The translations under genes were made by a program, and so were the position numbers. Below are positions 33,313-40,971 of a DNA stretch of 50,333 nt, piece after piece. Origin of the DNA: a virus; IMG/VR virus record IMGVR_UViG_3300049478_000004, positions 1 to 50,333 of that record; one strand, given 5' to 3'. Position 1 is the first letter of the stretch. Every line of letters starts with the position of its first letter. The notes beneath the pieces were generated by a model, which searched no databases, was not told the DNA's origin, and worked only from the letters and a program-made list of their open reading frames with translations.

Positions 33313-33539
33313 TTGTTTCACCTCCTTTACTCCTATTATACAACCAGAATGTAAGTAAATCCACTGAAATAATATGGTAATCACTATATTTGCAGCGGTT
33401 ATGTGTACTTAATGTAATTTATTAGGAGTAAATGAAGCGAACAAAAAGTATTAAAGTGCCGAATTGTAATAATTAGGGCTTGTCCTTAATAAAATATTAA
33501 GGTATAATCTGATAGGTATAATTCTGACCAGAAAGGTAT
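33313..33539. promoter_or_regulatory. Lysogeny switch: divergent control region
   Basis: Plus-strand promoter TTGTCC (33480-33485), 17 bases, TATAAT (33503-33508); its spacer is the perfect palindrome CCTTAATAAAATATTAAGG (33484-33502), a likely repressor operator. GGCTTGTCC overlaps the -35. On the minus strand TATAAT (33335-33340) lies before the Cro-like gene with a weak -35. Confidence 0.75.
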
Positions 33540-33917
33540 GTGGTAAAATTGGCTTATCGAGAGTTCGATAAATCCTTATTTATTCAGAGAATGAAAAGGT
33601 TGCGGGCTGACAAAGATTTAACCCAGAAACAGTTGGGACTAATGTTGGACTGCTCCCCTGCCGCGATTGCTCATTGGGAACGTGGCGCGAGAGTCCCGTC
33701 CGTTGACCTTCTCATTACCGTTGCAAATATTTTTGATTGCTCACTCGAATACATCATGGGCGTATCTGATTTTAGGCATGAAAATGAGGCCATAAAATAT
33801 ATGCTGGAAAAAATGGTCGATACCGGGCTTGTTGATGAAGATGGATATGTGAAGCAGAATATTGTTGATCGGTTTATTGGATATATTAAGGCACTTGAGC
33901 AAATACCTATGAAATGA
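33540..33917 (+). CDS. CI-like Xre-family repressor
   Basis: 125 residues, GTG start. HTH at 18-55: MKRLRADKDLTQKQLGLMLD, CSPAAIAHWERGARVPS. The C-terminal half is a helical dimer domain and has no LexA-type Ser/Lys peptidase, so release would need something other than RecA cleavage. Convergent with 33966-34118 across a shared terminator. Confidence 0.85.
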   Translation: MVKLAYREFDKSLFIQRMKRLRADKDLTQKQLGLMLDCSPAAIAHWERGARVPSVDLLITVANIFDCSLEYIMGVSDFRHENEAIKYMLEKMVDTGLVDEDGYVKQNIVDRFIGYIKALEQIPMK

Positions 33918-33922
33918 AAAAG

Positions 33923-33940
33923 CGCAGCCGGGTGGCTGCG
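33923..33940 (+). terminator. Terminator after the repressor
   Basis: CGCAGCC / GGCTGCG stem, then TCTTTTTTTT; A-run on the other side makes it work for the convergent small gene also. Confidence 0.88.
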
Positions 33941-33965
33941 TCTTTTTTTTTATTTATTTATTTGG

Positions 33966-34118
33966 TTACTCCATCGGCGGCCCGGCTCTTTTGGTTTGAA
34001 GCAGGATGTCGAGGAGCTCATCAATTTCTGCTCTGGTCATGCGCCTCAGAATGTGCTTGCTTTCGATGAGAATATTTGCGAATTCTTCCACGGTTATTTT
34101 TTCATGCGGCATCGGCAT
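33966..34118 (-). CDS. Small helical protein between repressor and recombinase
   Basis: 50 residues from ATG 34118 (GGAGGG upstream). MPMPHEKITVEEFANILIES ... MTRAEIDELLDILLQ; two amphipathic helices, unknown role. Could be an excisionase-like or antirepressor peptide by position, but no motif supports that. Confidence 0.55.
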   Translation of the reverse strand: MPMPHEKITVEEFANILIESKHILRRMTRAEIDELLDILLQTKRAGPPME

Positions 34119-34359
34119 CAGCATTCCCTCCTGTCAGTTAATAACAATACTATCTAACATTAATTTACAGCGGGATTGAGTCGAAACTAGAGAGTGCCTG
34201 TACATTATACTATATATACAGGAAAAACACCAGTTGTTGTTATAATGTTATTAAAATTGTATAATATTAGATAGCTCTGGAAGAACTGGAATGATAATAA
34301 GCGAGATAATGATCGATTGAAGTCGTTCTATTCGCTGCAAACAGGCCATTTCTCTGGTT
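34119..34359. other. Non-coding stretch, candidate recombination (attP/dif-like) site
   Basis: Long inverted repeat CTATCTAA (~34151) ... TTAGATAG (~34267), enclosing a hairpin CCTGTA (~34198) ... TACAGG (~34218) and runs of A/T. Adjacent to the 3' end of the tyrosine recombinase, where attP usually lies. No bacterial-tRNA-like piece was seen. Confidence 0.45.
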
Positions 34360-34947
34360 TCATTTCCGTTTCTCCCATAGGCCGATCATGTCCATTATGT
34401 CGCCGGGTACGACGTGCGTGTAAACCATTGTCGTGCTCACGTCGGTATGACCGAGGGCCTCCTGTACTTTTCGGATGTTCTTTGTCTTTTCCAGATATCG
34501 GGTTGCGAAGGTATGACGGAGCATATGCGGGGTGATATGCTTTTCGAGCCCGGCCCGATCCCTATAGTTGTTGACCATCTGTTCTATATACCGAGGCTGC
34601 AGCTGCCCGCCTTTGTGTGTCGTGAATACAAACTCGCAGCGGCCCAACTGCTGGCCCTGTCGTGTCCTCCAGTGCTGTAGCTCCGTCAGGTACTCGCCGC
34701 CGATCCAGATGACGCGGTCTTTGCCTCCCTTACCGTCTACTATATAAATGCTGCCGGAATTGAGGTCTATGTCCGTCCATTTCACGTCGATGCCCTCCGA
34801 GAGCCGCGCTCCGGTATTCAAATAGAAATTCAGCAGCACACGGTTTCTCTCGCCAGTGAAATATCTCATATTCGGAATTGCGACGATCGCCTCGACCTCA
34901 TCCTCAGTCAAAAACTTTGGAAGTCTTTTCCTATTTCTCTTTGCCAT
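34360..34947 (-). CDS. Small tyrosine recombinase (catalytic domain only)
   Basis: 195 residues from ATG 34947 (GGAGG upstream). Catalytic Arg in NTGARLSEG, HxxR in TPHMLRHTFATRYL, the later His in ALGHTDVSTT and Tyr in TMVYTHV are present. The usual N-terminal SAM-like core-binding domain is missing (full integrases are 300-400 residues). It could be an integrase or a plasmid multimer resolvase of XerC/D type. Confidence 0.85.
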   Translation of the reverse strand: MAKRNRKRLPKFLTEDEVEAIVAIPNMRYFTGERNRVLLNFYLNTGARLSEGIDVKWTDIDLNSGSIYIVDGKGGKDRVIWIGGEYLTELQHWRTRQGQQLGRCEFVFTTHKGGQLQPRYIEQMVNNYRDRAGLEKHITPHMLRHTFATRYLEKTKNIRKVQEALGHTDVSTTMVYTHVVPGDIMDMIGLWEKRK

Positions 34948-35009
34948 GGGCCTTGTCCTCCAATAATACGTTTTCTGTATAAATTCCGTAGTCATTCACA
35001 TTAGTTTTA

Positions 35010-35046
35010 ATTATAAATCAGCTTGTCCCATTTTGCAAGGACAAGC
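35010..35046 (-). promoter_or_regulatory. Recombinase promoter with GCTTGTCC inverted repeat
   Basis: Minus-strand TTGCAA (35033-35038), 17 bases, TATAAT (35010-35015). GCTTGTCC (35021-35028) and GGACAAGC (35039-35046) form an 8-bp inverted repeat around it, a candidate operator. Confidence 0.75.
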
Positions 35047-35082
35047 CGGGGAAAAACGTATTTATTCACATGTAAAAAATAT

Positions 35083-35106
35083 GGCAGCCGATCATCATCG
35101 GCTGCC
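35083..35106 (-). terminator. Terminator after 35111-35410
   Basis: GGCAGCCGAT / ATCGGCTGCC stem; minus strand continues ATATTTTTTACATG. Confidence 0.87.
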
Positions 35107-35110
35107 TGTC

Positions 35111-35410
35111 TTATTGTTTGAACTTTATATTGAGATTTGTTTTTTTGGAATATATCGGCTGCCCGCATGAAATGGCATCGTTATATGTTTTTTCTACGCC
35201 GGGCCAGTCAATGTCGAAATAATTCATTTGCATTTTCGGCGGGTCGAAAAGCTCCGCCTTTAGGATGCTGCCCTCAAGATGGAATGAAACAATAAAGTCC
35301 TCGATTTTCTTACCGCCGACGATTACATACCAGCCTTTGGTTATGAGGTCTTTTGCTTGTGCCCAACTCGTGACTGGAACATATCCAAATTCTGAAAGAT
35401 CTGTTTTCAT
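35111..35410 (-). CDS. Hypothetical protein
   Basis: 99 residues, MKTDLSEFGYVPVTSWAQAK..., alpha/beta, no recognised motif. Overlaps its upstream neighbour by four bases and ends at a terminator; last gene of the maintenance operon's first segment. Confidence 0.6.
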   Translation of the reverse strand: MKTDLSEFGYVPVTSWAQAKDLITKGWYVIVGGKKIEDFIVSFHLEGSILKAELFDPPKMQMNYFDIDWPGVEKTYNDAISCGQPIYSKKTNLNIKFKQ

Positions 35411-36150
35411 CGTTTTTTCTTCTCCGTTCTCATCTCCAGAACGGTCTTTGCCATCTCCAGCGCGGACTTACAATGTCCGTTGATCCATTCGTAATAGTTG
35501 AGGCCGCCGCTGCGGGCGATCTGCCGTGCATATTCCTTGATGGTCTTGAAATCCTCCGGCCAGCCCCAAAGCTCGAACGCCTCCGGCACCGGCCCGCATA
35601 GGAAAGGCCACTGATCGTCCTTGCCGAAATCAAAGAACTCGCCCTCTTGCACCTTTATGGTGAAATCGACCACCGCGTCGCCAATCGTCAGGAATGCGTG
35701 AACGCCGGTCTGTACCGGGCCCCATGGTATGAATTCGGGCCAGTCGGCGCGGAGGTCGTGCTTATAAAAACCCTGTATGAGCTTTAACTCCTCCGGCTTA
35801 TATCCATTGAGCTGTTCTAAGAGGCAAGCGGAAAGCACCGAAAGGTATATGCAAAAACCGCCAGCGTCCTCCCATTGCATGACTTCATCTTTGAGATGCT
35901 TTGGCACCGGCAGTACATTCTGCGAATGAAACACACCGGCTGCCTGACTGCAATAGGTTTCGACGCAGCCCATGACAACGGAATATGGCTGTTTCCCGCC
36001 CTTGTACCGCTGCACGGTCGCAGCCTCGTATTTATATCCTTGTTTCCATCGCTGCTCAAACTTCTCGACTACATACGGCACGATGTCCTCAATCGTCGGA
36101 TTTGCTGGCAGGACGGTTGCGTCGTTGCCGAATATATTCTCAAGATTCAT
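35407..36150 (-). CDS. Putative papain/transglutaminase-like protein
   Basis: 247 residues. Cys100 (GGFCIYLSVLSACLL), His151 (TGVHAFLTIG) and Asp162 (DAVVDFT) have the order and local sequence of transglutaminase-like/cysteine peptidase folds, where Cys starts a helix and His and Asp lie on adjacent strands. Target unknown. It precedes 35111 and follows 36147 in one coupled unit. Confidence 0.5.
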   Translation of the reverse strand: MNLENIFGNDATVLPANPTIEDIVPYVVEKFEQRWKQGYKYEAATVQRYKGGKQPYSVVMGCVETYCSQAAGVFHSQNVLPVPKHLKDEVMQWEDAGGFCIYLSVLSACLLEQLNGYKPEELKLIQGFYKHDLRADWPEFIPWGPVQTGVHAFLTIGDAVVDFTIKVQEGEFFDFGKDDQWPFLCGPVPEAFELWGWPEDFKTIKEYARQIARSGGLNYYEWINGHCKSALEMAKTVLEMRTEKKKR

Positions 36151-36692
36151 TTCTTCACTTCCTGCGTCGGCCCCTGCCCTTGTCTAAGGGCGCACATGGT
36201 ACAGACCGATTTTATCGGATATTGTTTTTCGAGGTTGGCATGCTCCGGGGTTCGCCAGCAGTCGCAGCCGCACACCGGGCATTGCGTGAGCGTCCATCCC
36301 CGGCTGGGGTCAGGCTTCGGTATGTTCGCCGCCATGGGCATGGCGAGGTAACCGGGGCCGCCGCTGTATGGCTCAATTATTGGTTTCATTGCTCTCTGCT
36401 CCTCTATGGCTTTTTCAAGGGCCGCCAGCGGCTCCTCGACGGTTTCGATGAATAATGCCTCGCTTTGGTCTTTGCCCTTATCGGAGGCAACGATTCCATG
36501 GCCCAATCCCCGCGCCATCTCTCCGGCGATCTCTATGCGATCGGAACTCTGCAGCTTTTTAATGATGTCCTCTTTGAACCAGTCGGTGCCGAACAGCGCA
36601 TTCGGCAAACTGCGGAAGGTGTGAATTTCTTCTCTGTCCGGTATAACGGACAGGGCCTGTTCGACCGTGATGAAAATGCGCTCATCGTGCAT
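36147..36692 (-). CDS. Hypothetical protein with C-terminal zinc cluster
   Basis: 181 residues. The N-terminal two thirds are helical (REEIHTFRSLPNALFGTDWF). The C-terminus has CPVCGCDCW and VCTMCALRQG, enough for a zinc site. Coupled at both ends. Unknown function. Confidence 0.6.
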   Translation of the reverse strand: MHDERIFITVEQALSVIPDREEIHTFRSLPNALFGTDWFKEDIIKKLQSSDRIEIAGEMARGLGHGIVASDKGKDQSEALFIETVEEPLAALEKAIEEQRAMKPIIEPYSGGPGYLAMPMAANIPKPDPSRGWTLTQCPVCGCDCWRTPEHANLEKQYPIKSVCTMCALRQGQGPTQEVKK

Positions 36693-36929
36693 TTATTCCG
36701 CCTCTTTCACCGAGGATGCTTTCGCCAAGGCCAGAAGGTCACTTGCTTTCATGCCGGTTGCCTTGAGAACTTCCTGCAGCTCTTTCATGGCGACTGCTTC
36801 CTTTTCTGCTTCAAGTCCGGCGATGATGTCCTCTACTTCTTTGATGTGTCCTTTGAGTCGTTCGATTCGTTCATAGTTTTTCTGGATTTCATCATCAAAA
36901 TCTCTCTTTTTTATTGGGCCCCGCGCCAT
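36693..36929 (-). CDS. Coiled-coil small protein
   Basis: 78 residues: charged heptad region YERIERLKGHIKEVEDIIAG and continuing, then a short hydrophobic end (ASDLLALAKA). Probably an oligomerisation or nucleoid-associated helper (H-NS-like length), not proven. Confidence 0.55.
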   Translation of the reverse strand: MARGPIKKRDFDDEIQKNYERIERLKGHIKEVEDIIAGLEAEKEAVAMKELQEVLKATGMKASDLLALAKASSVKEAE

Positions 36930-36952
36930 GGCAATAGCACCCTTTCTATCGT

Positions 36953-37456
36953 TTAATCATTAAGTGATTTGAAACGCTTAAAACCTAAACTCTGGGGTGG
37001 GCCGGTAAAGACGTCACGCAGCCACACGGTGCTCTCGCAGTCCCATCCGTAGAATGTGTATGGGTGCGTCATTCGCGTGGCCCACTGGCCTCTGTCGGTC
37101 AAATGGACGGCATCGTATTCCTCCGATATGCGTATGAAGTCGAGCTGCTGCATGCCGGAGCCTTTATATAACGGGCTACTATATTTTTTAAATAGGGCCT
37201 CGCAGTCCGGATATGTATCTACCACATAAATCCGGGCATCCGGTCTGGGTTGAAATAAGAATCCTTCCCAGAGGCCGCCGCTGGGTACGTTGAATTGCTC
37301 ATTGAAACACCACTGTACCCAGCCGGAGCCAGATTCTTCGTCATATGTCGATGTCCACAGGCCGCCATCCGGCTTACATATCAATGTTCCTATTTTCTGT
37401 AACGGTTTGACTTCCGGGTAATGGTTCCCGGTGTAAAGTTGCGGGCCTAATTGCAT
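36953..37456 (-). CDS. Conserved phage protein, GGLWTST family
   Basis: 167 residues with ICKPDGGLWTSTYDEESG, YDAVHLTDRGQWATRMT and YGWDCESTVWLR. These motifs recur in an unnamed family spread through actinophages and Firmicutes phages; the fold may be ART-like but that is a guess. Confidence 0.55.
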   Translation of the reverse strand: MQLGPQLYTGNHYPEVKPLQKIGTLICKPDGGLWTSTYDEESGSGWVQWCFNEQFNVPSGGLWEGFLFQPRPDARIYVVDTYPDCEALFKKYSSPLYKGSGMQQLDFIRISEEYDAVHLTDRGQWATRMTHPYTFYGWDCESTVWLRDVFTGPPQSLGFKRFKSLND

Positions 37457-37475
37457 GCTTCACTCCTCTCCGCCG

Positions 37476-37793
37476 TTACGCCGTTTTATATACTTCGTTT
37501 ATCCGGTCGAGGACTTCCTTTGTGCTCACGATCTCTTTTTCGCTGGGCCTCATAAGGCACACGAAGCTCAATGCGGAAACGGCCCGCTGCAGGTCGATCT
37601 CTGAAATGTGTATCTGGCAAAATGTGAAAATCTCGCCGCAGCATTCCTGCTGGAGCCCGACCGTGTTCTCTTGCAGCCGCATTAAAAATTTTAGGAAGGT
37701 CGTTTTATCATCAACGGCCACTTCATTATAGTATTGATCTAAACCGTTCTTGAATGCTGCAAAATCTTCAAGAGATAGCATGAATTCTGTCAT
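37476..37793 (-). CDS. Hypothetical helical protein
   Basis: 105 residues from ATG 37793 (AGGAGG upstream). MTEFMLSLEDFAAFKNGLDQ..., all helical, no motif recognised. A GGGCTTGTCC sequence overlaps its ribosome site. Confidence 0.55.
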   Translation of the reverse strand: MTEFMLSLEDFAAFKNGLDQYYNEVAVDDKTTFLKFLMRLQENTVGLQQECCGEIFTFCQIHISEIDLQRAVSALSFVCLMRPSEKEIVSTKEVLDRINEVYKTA

Positions 37794-37821
37794 TGGGCTT
37801 GTCCTCCTTTGTGACGATGAT

Positions 37822-37846
37822 AAGGCGGGCATCGTTCGCCCGCCTT
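37822..37846 (-). terminator. Hairpin terminator after the partition genes
   Basis: AAGGCGGGC / GCCCGCCTT stem; U-run short. Lies between the RHH stop (37867) and the next start (37793). Confidence 0.65.
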
Positions 37847-37866
37847 TATCGTTGATGTGTTATTCG

Positions 37867-38181
37867 TTATTCCTGTATAAAAGTTTCAATTATTGCAGCC
37901 TTGTTTTTTTCATATAGATCATCAATGGCAATCTTCAAAAGGTCGGATAACGCCTTACCCTTATAAACTCGCCTGATGTCATCTAGCCTCTGAATGGTAT
38001 CTTCTTGAAGCATATAACTTCGTTTGAATTTCTGAGGTTTTTTATATTTCTTTTTTCTCGCCTGTTCTAATGGAATGCGCCGCTCATCTCTGTTCGCCAT
38101 GGCTGAAAGGCCCGGCAGAAGTTCTCCCCCTGCTCCCAGCTCGTTCTGGATTTCAGCAACCGTCTTTTTTCTATTGGCCAT
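37867..38181 (-). CDS. RHH partner of ParA (ParB-like small partition protein)
   Basis: 104 residues. A basic, disordered N-terminus contains ARKKKYKKPQKFKR; then YMLQEDTIQRLDDIRRVYKG and LSDLLKIAIDDLYEK make an RHH. Small RHH proteins coupled to ParA serve as centromere binders in many Firmicutes plasmids. Its start overlaps the ParA stop by 11 bases. Confidence 0.75.
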   Translation of the reverse strand: MANRKKTVAEIQNELGAGGELLPGLSAMANRDERRIPLEQARKKKYKKPQKFKRSYMLQEDTIQRLDDIRRVYKGKALSDLLKIAIDDLYEKNKAAIIETFIQE

Positions 38182-38935
38182 CGGTCAACATCTCCTTCGC
38201 CAGCTCGATGTACTGAATCGCCGCTTTTGCTTTGTGATCGTAAAACACAAGGGGCGTTTTGTTTCGCTGGGACTCTTTGATTTTTTCGTTGCTGTTTATT
38301 ATGGTATTGAATACCAGGGGGCCGTACTTCTCCCCAAGGTCGGCCCGGCATAAGTCTGCGTCTTTCGATCGGGCGGGCACCCTTGTTAATAGAATCCCGG
38401 CGATGTCGATCTTGCTTATGTCTTGCACCAGTTCGATCGTGTTTGCCAGCCATTCTACTCCCTGCAGCGAAAATGACGCCGGTTCAACCGGGATGATAAT
38501 ACTGTTTGCGGCACACAGGCCGTTCAGATTCAAAACGCCAAGCGTGGGGCTGGTATCGATGAATATAAAATCGTATTCGTCGGAAAGCTGCGCCATGCGT
38601 ATGGCCTTTTTGAGAATGCTCTCCCTGCTTATTATTCCGCTGATCTGCAGTTCCGCATTCGCCAGAACGATGCTTGAGGGCACTATGTCGAGCCCTTCCC
38701 ACTTCGTTGTGATTATTGCGTCCCGCATTGATATTCCCTCGACCAGAACATTATACGATGTAACTGGCATGTTCGTCGGAATATCGAGGCCCGCTGTCAG
38801 GTGCGCTTGTGGATCGAGGTCTATTACCAGACACCGCCTCTTAAACAGCAGCATGGCTGCTGCCAGATTGATTGTCGTGGTAGTCTTTGCCACACCACCT
38901 TTTTGATTTGAGATTGTAATTACTTTCATTTCCAT
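38171..38935 (-). CDS. parA: ParA/Soj partition ATPase
   Basis: 254 residues. Deviant Walker A KGGVAKTTTTINLAAAM (signature lysine in KGGVAKTT), Walker B VIDLDPQAHLT, and IDTSPTLGVLNLN. It partitions low-copy replicons, so the element probably replicates as a plasmid in the lysogen. Promoter: 39312-39340. Confidence 0.93.
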   Translation of the reverse strand: MEMKVITISNQKGGVAKTTTTINLAAAMLLFKRRCLVIDLDPQAHLTAGLDIPTNMPVTSYNVLVEGISMRDAIITTKWEGLDIVPSSIVLANAELQISGIISRESILKKAIRMAQLSDEYDFIFIDTSPTLGVLNLNGLCAANSIIIPVEPASFSLQGVEWLANTIELVQDISKIDIAGILLTRVPARSKDADLCRADLGEKYGPLVFNTIINSNEKIKESQRNKTPLVFYDHKAKAAIQYIELAKEMLTDGQ

Positions 38936-38961
38936 AGCTCCAATCTGGAAATTTTATTTAT

Positions 38962-39258
38962 TTATTGGTGTTCAACATCCCATTTTGCCACTATACTGAT
39001 GCATTCCAAGATTTCTATGCGAGTTAAACCTATAAAATCCGCTTTTTTTCTCCCTACAAAGAATATCGTGCCGCATAAATTAAATCGGTTCCGTGGAAGA
39101 TCGTAAATGAGGCCCTCCTCGTTGCAAAGGATCAGGATATCTTCCCGGACTTGTACTGGTTCGATCAGTCCTCCGACGATGGCTTGCATCTCCTCAAGTT
39201 CGCCTTTGATGTCTTTAGCATATGGTGGTTTATTTGGTTCGCAAACCAATATTGTCAT
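38962..39258 (-). CDS. DUF3846-like protein
   Basis: 98 residues from ATG 39258 (GAGGTG upstream). LEEMQAIVGGLIEPV, LILCNEEGLIYDLPRN and FNLCGTIFFVG follow the DUF3846 pattern of phage and ICE proteins. First gene of the parA transcript. Function unknown. Confidence 0.78.
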   Translation of the reverse strand: MTILVCEPNKPPYAKDIKGELEEMQAIVGGLIEPVQVREDILILCNEEGLIYDLPRNRFNLCGTIFFVGRKKADFIGLTRIEILECISIVAKWDVEHQ

Positions 39259-39278
39259 GAATTTCACCTCTGAGAATA

Positions 39279-39302
39279 ATTACTCTTTTACCGTTTTACT
39301 CT
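39279..39302 (-). repeat. Octamer array, 3 units
   Basis: ATTACTCT, TTTACCGT, TTTACTCT on plus, in the leader of the DUF3846/parA transcript. Confidence 0.8.
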
Positions 39303-39311
39303 CGTTTATAA

Positions 39312-39340
39312 ATTATACCAACAAATTTTTAGCTTGTCCA
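39312..39340 (-). promoter_or_regulatory. Promoter of DUF3846-parA operon with GCTTGTCC box
   Basis: Minus-strand TGGACA (39335-39340), 17 bases, TATAAT (39312-39317). GCTTGTCC (39332-39339) covers the -35. Confidence 0.8.
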
Positions 39341-39366
39341 CTTCTTTGTAATTAGTAACTTCAAAT

Positions 39367-39864
39367 TTAATTCTCGCCATTGTTCCCGGATTCCGGTTCC
39401 TCTGCTTCTTTTTCGGGCTGCGGCTCCGTTTTTATTTCTTTTATATCGAATGTGAGTTGATAATTGCTGTCCTTACTTAGTATGTCAACGATCCTCATGA
39501 GCCGGTCAGATATTTCCTCGCCCTTTGTTTTGCAGCACAGTCGAATGGTGAAGGAGTCTGGTTCCAGAATGTTGTTATTAGCCATTTTTTTTGTGATCTC
39601 CTTTTCTGCCGTGACCGGCATATAATTGGGTTCCTTGTTTATGATCTTTTTGGCATAAGGTGTTTTCGGTGGGCTGATGTTTCCTTTAGAAGTGGGCAGT
39701 CCTAAATTACGCCGCATGTCATAAAGGTTCCCTTCTTTACAATCCCACTTTTCGGCAAGGGTTTTGATGCTCTGATTGGACAATTCTTCCGATAGAACTT
39801 TTCGTCTATCATCCATCTCTAAATTCTTAAAATCTTCAAATGTATTCACGTTTAAACTATTCAT
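39367..39864 (-). CDS. Putative replication/maintenance protein, paralogue 1
   Basis: 165 residues. NQSIKTLAEKWDCKEGNLYD is an HTH-like start (LAEKWDCKEGNLYDMRR); the C-terminus (DRLMRIVDILSKDSNYQLTF then DIKEIKTE) is a beta-ended domain that also closes the next gene (HEYHLTLTIKENIK). The two genes overlap by eight bases, so they are a tandem pair of related proteins. Role unknown; proximity to par suggests plasmid control. Confidence 0.55.
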   Translation of the reverse strand: MNSLNVNTFEDFKNLEMDDRRKVLSEELSNQSIKTLAEKWDCKEGNLYDMRRNLGLPTSKGNISPPKTPYAKKIINKEPNYMPVTAEKEITKKMANNNILEPDSFTIRLCCKTKGEEISDRLMRIVDILSKDSNYQLTFDIKEIKTEPQPEKEAEEPESGNNGEN

Positions 39865-40450
39865 TTTTTATATTCTCCTTTATGGTTAAAGTAAGATGAT
39901 ATTCATGACCCGAAAAGAAAATCTTTGAAATAGCTTGTATCTTTTGAATGACTTCTTTTCCGGTCAAATTCATTTCACTAAAGTGTAATGATAAAATATA
40001 GGCGAATATTTCGTCAATGTCCTTCGATGATAAGGCTTTTTGCTTTGGTGATGTGGGCGCAGTTTCTCCGCTGTTCCTTGTGTGCGTCTGGCTTCCGAGG
40101 CCATACCTATAAATAAAACCATCTAAGGCTGCTCTCGATCCCCACGCTTGACCGATTTCTTGTTTCGTATGTCGTTTTAACAATTCTGTTAATGCGATTA
40201 CCCTCTTATCGGTGTTATACGATTTGAACTCGTCAAGTGGCGTAATGGTGTCATATGGACTCGTAATAATTAACTCACCAGCTTTCGTGTATTCTTTTTT
40301 TGCTTTCCCTGTTAGCATGTCTGAATAGAAACTCACGCCTCTACTTGCGACTTTGTTTTTAGATGCGTTTGCAATAGCTTTCTTTTCTCTTACATCGTCC
40401 GAATATAGTTGACGGGGATCATCGTTTTCGGTTTCGCCATTCTGATACAT
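39857..40450 (-). CDS. Putative replication/maintenance protein, paralogue 2
   Basis: 197 residues from ATG 40450 (GGAGGAG upstream). EFKSYNTDKRVIALTELLKR, HTKQEIGQAWGSRAALDGFI has an HTH (QEIGQAWGS); the end has the same YxLTxxIKE motif as paralogue 1. It has its own promoter 40642-40670 with a GGCTTGTCC box. Function unknown. Confidence 0.55.
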   Translation of the reverse strand: MYQNGETENDDPRQLYSDDVREKKAIANASKNKVASRGVSFYSDMLTGKAKKEYTKAGELIITSPYDTITPLDEFKSYNTDKRVIALTELLKRHTKQEIGQAWGSRAALDGFIYRYGLGSQTHTRNSGETAPTSPKQKALSSKDIDEIFAYILSLHFSEMNLTGKEVIQKIQAISKIFFSGHEYHLTLTIKENIKNE

Positions 40451-40474
40451 GTCGAGCACTCCTCCTAATATCAA

Positions 40475-40807
40475 ATTTAAGTTGATCGGTCATACTTTGA
40501 TTTAAGGATCGATAGGCATCTCATGGCTTCACCTCTTTTCGATCGTCTATATATTCGGGGTATCTATCAAAAAAAGCCATCATAAAACCGGACAGTGTGT
40601 AATTTGGTGTTGCACTCCGACGTTTTGTGTGGCTTGTCCCCATTATACAACTTTGGAAATTACTGGTCAATACCTCCGCTGTCGAAATATATCGATATTT
40701 CTAGTTTATTATACCTTTTTTTCACTCTGAATATCAACTGGAAGGATTTTATGGTAGACTAAGTAAACATTTAGAGTTATACTTCTAATTGAAAGCCGGT
40801 GATTCGT
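40475..40807. promoter_or_regulatory. Divergent control region
   Basis: Minus promoter TTGACC (40665-40670), 17 bases, TATAAT (40642-40647), with GGCTTGTCC at 40631-40639. Plus promoter TAGACT (40756-40761), 17 bases, TATACT (40779-40784), covered by the dyad copy 40754-40770. A further dyad (GAAATAT / ATATTTC) lies near 40684-40701. Confidence 0.75.
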
Positions 40808-40957
40808 GTGAAAATAAAAAATCTTATTTATCGAGCGTTGTCGATCGTGAATACGGTGAACGCCACTGCAAAAGGGCCCGCTGCTCTCGGTAAACGTTAT
40901 GTTAGAAAAACGGCATATAAAATGACCGGGACTATGCTTCGAAAAATACTCAAATAA
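40808..40957 (+). CDS. Small basic protein (49 residues)
   Basis: GTG start; about one fifth Lys/Arg, with an uncharged middle (NTVNATAKGPAALGK). Sits between a dyad-operator promoter and the cyclotransferase gene, 14 bases upstream. The ribosome site is weak. Possibly a DNA- or membrane-interacting peptide. Confidence 0.5.
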   Translation: MKIKNLIYRALSIVNTVNATAKGPAALGKRYVRKTAYKMTGTMLRKILK

Positions 40958-40971
40958 GGAGATTGGTTTCA

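Noticed and set aside
33540-33917. LexA-like self-cleaving repressor
   Set aside because: The C-terminal half is short and helical with no Ala-Gly cleavage site or Ser/Lys dyad.
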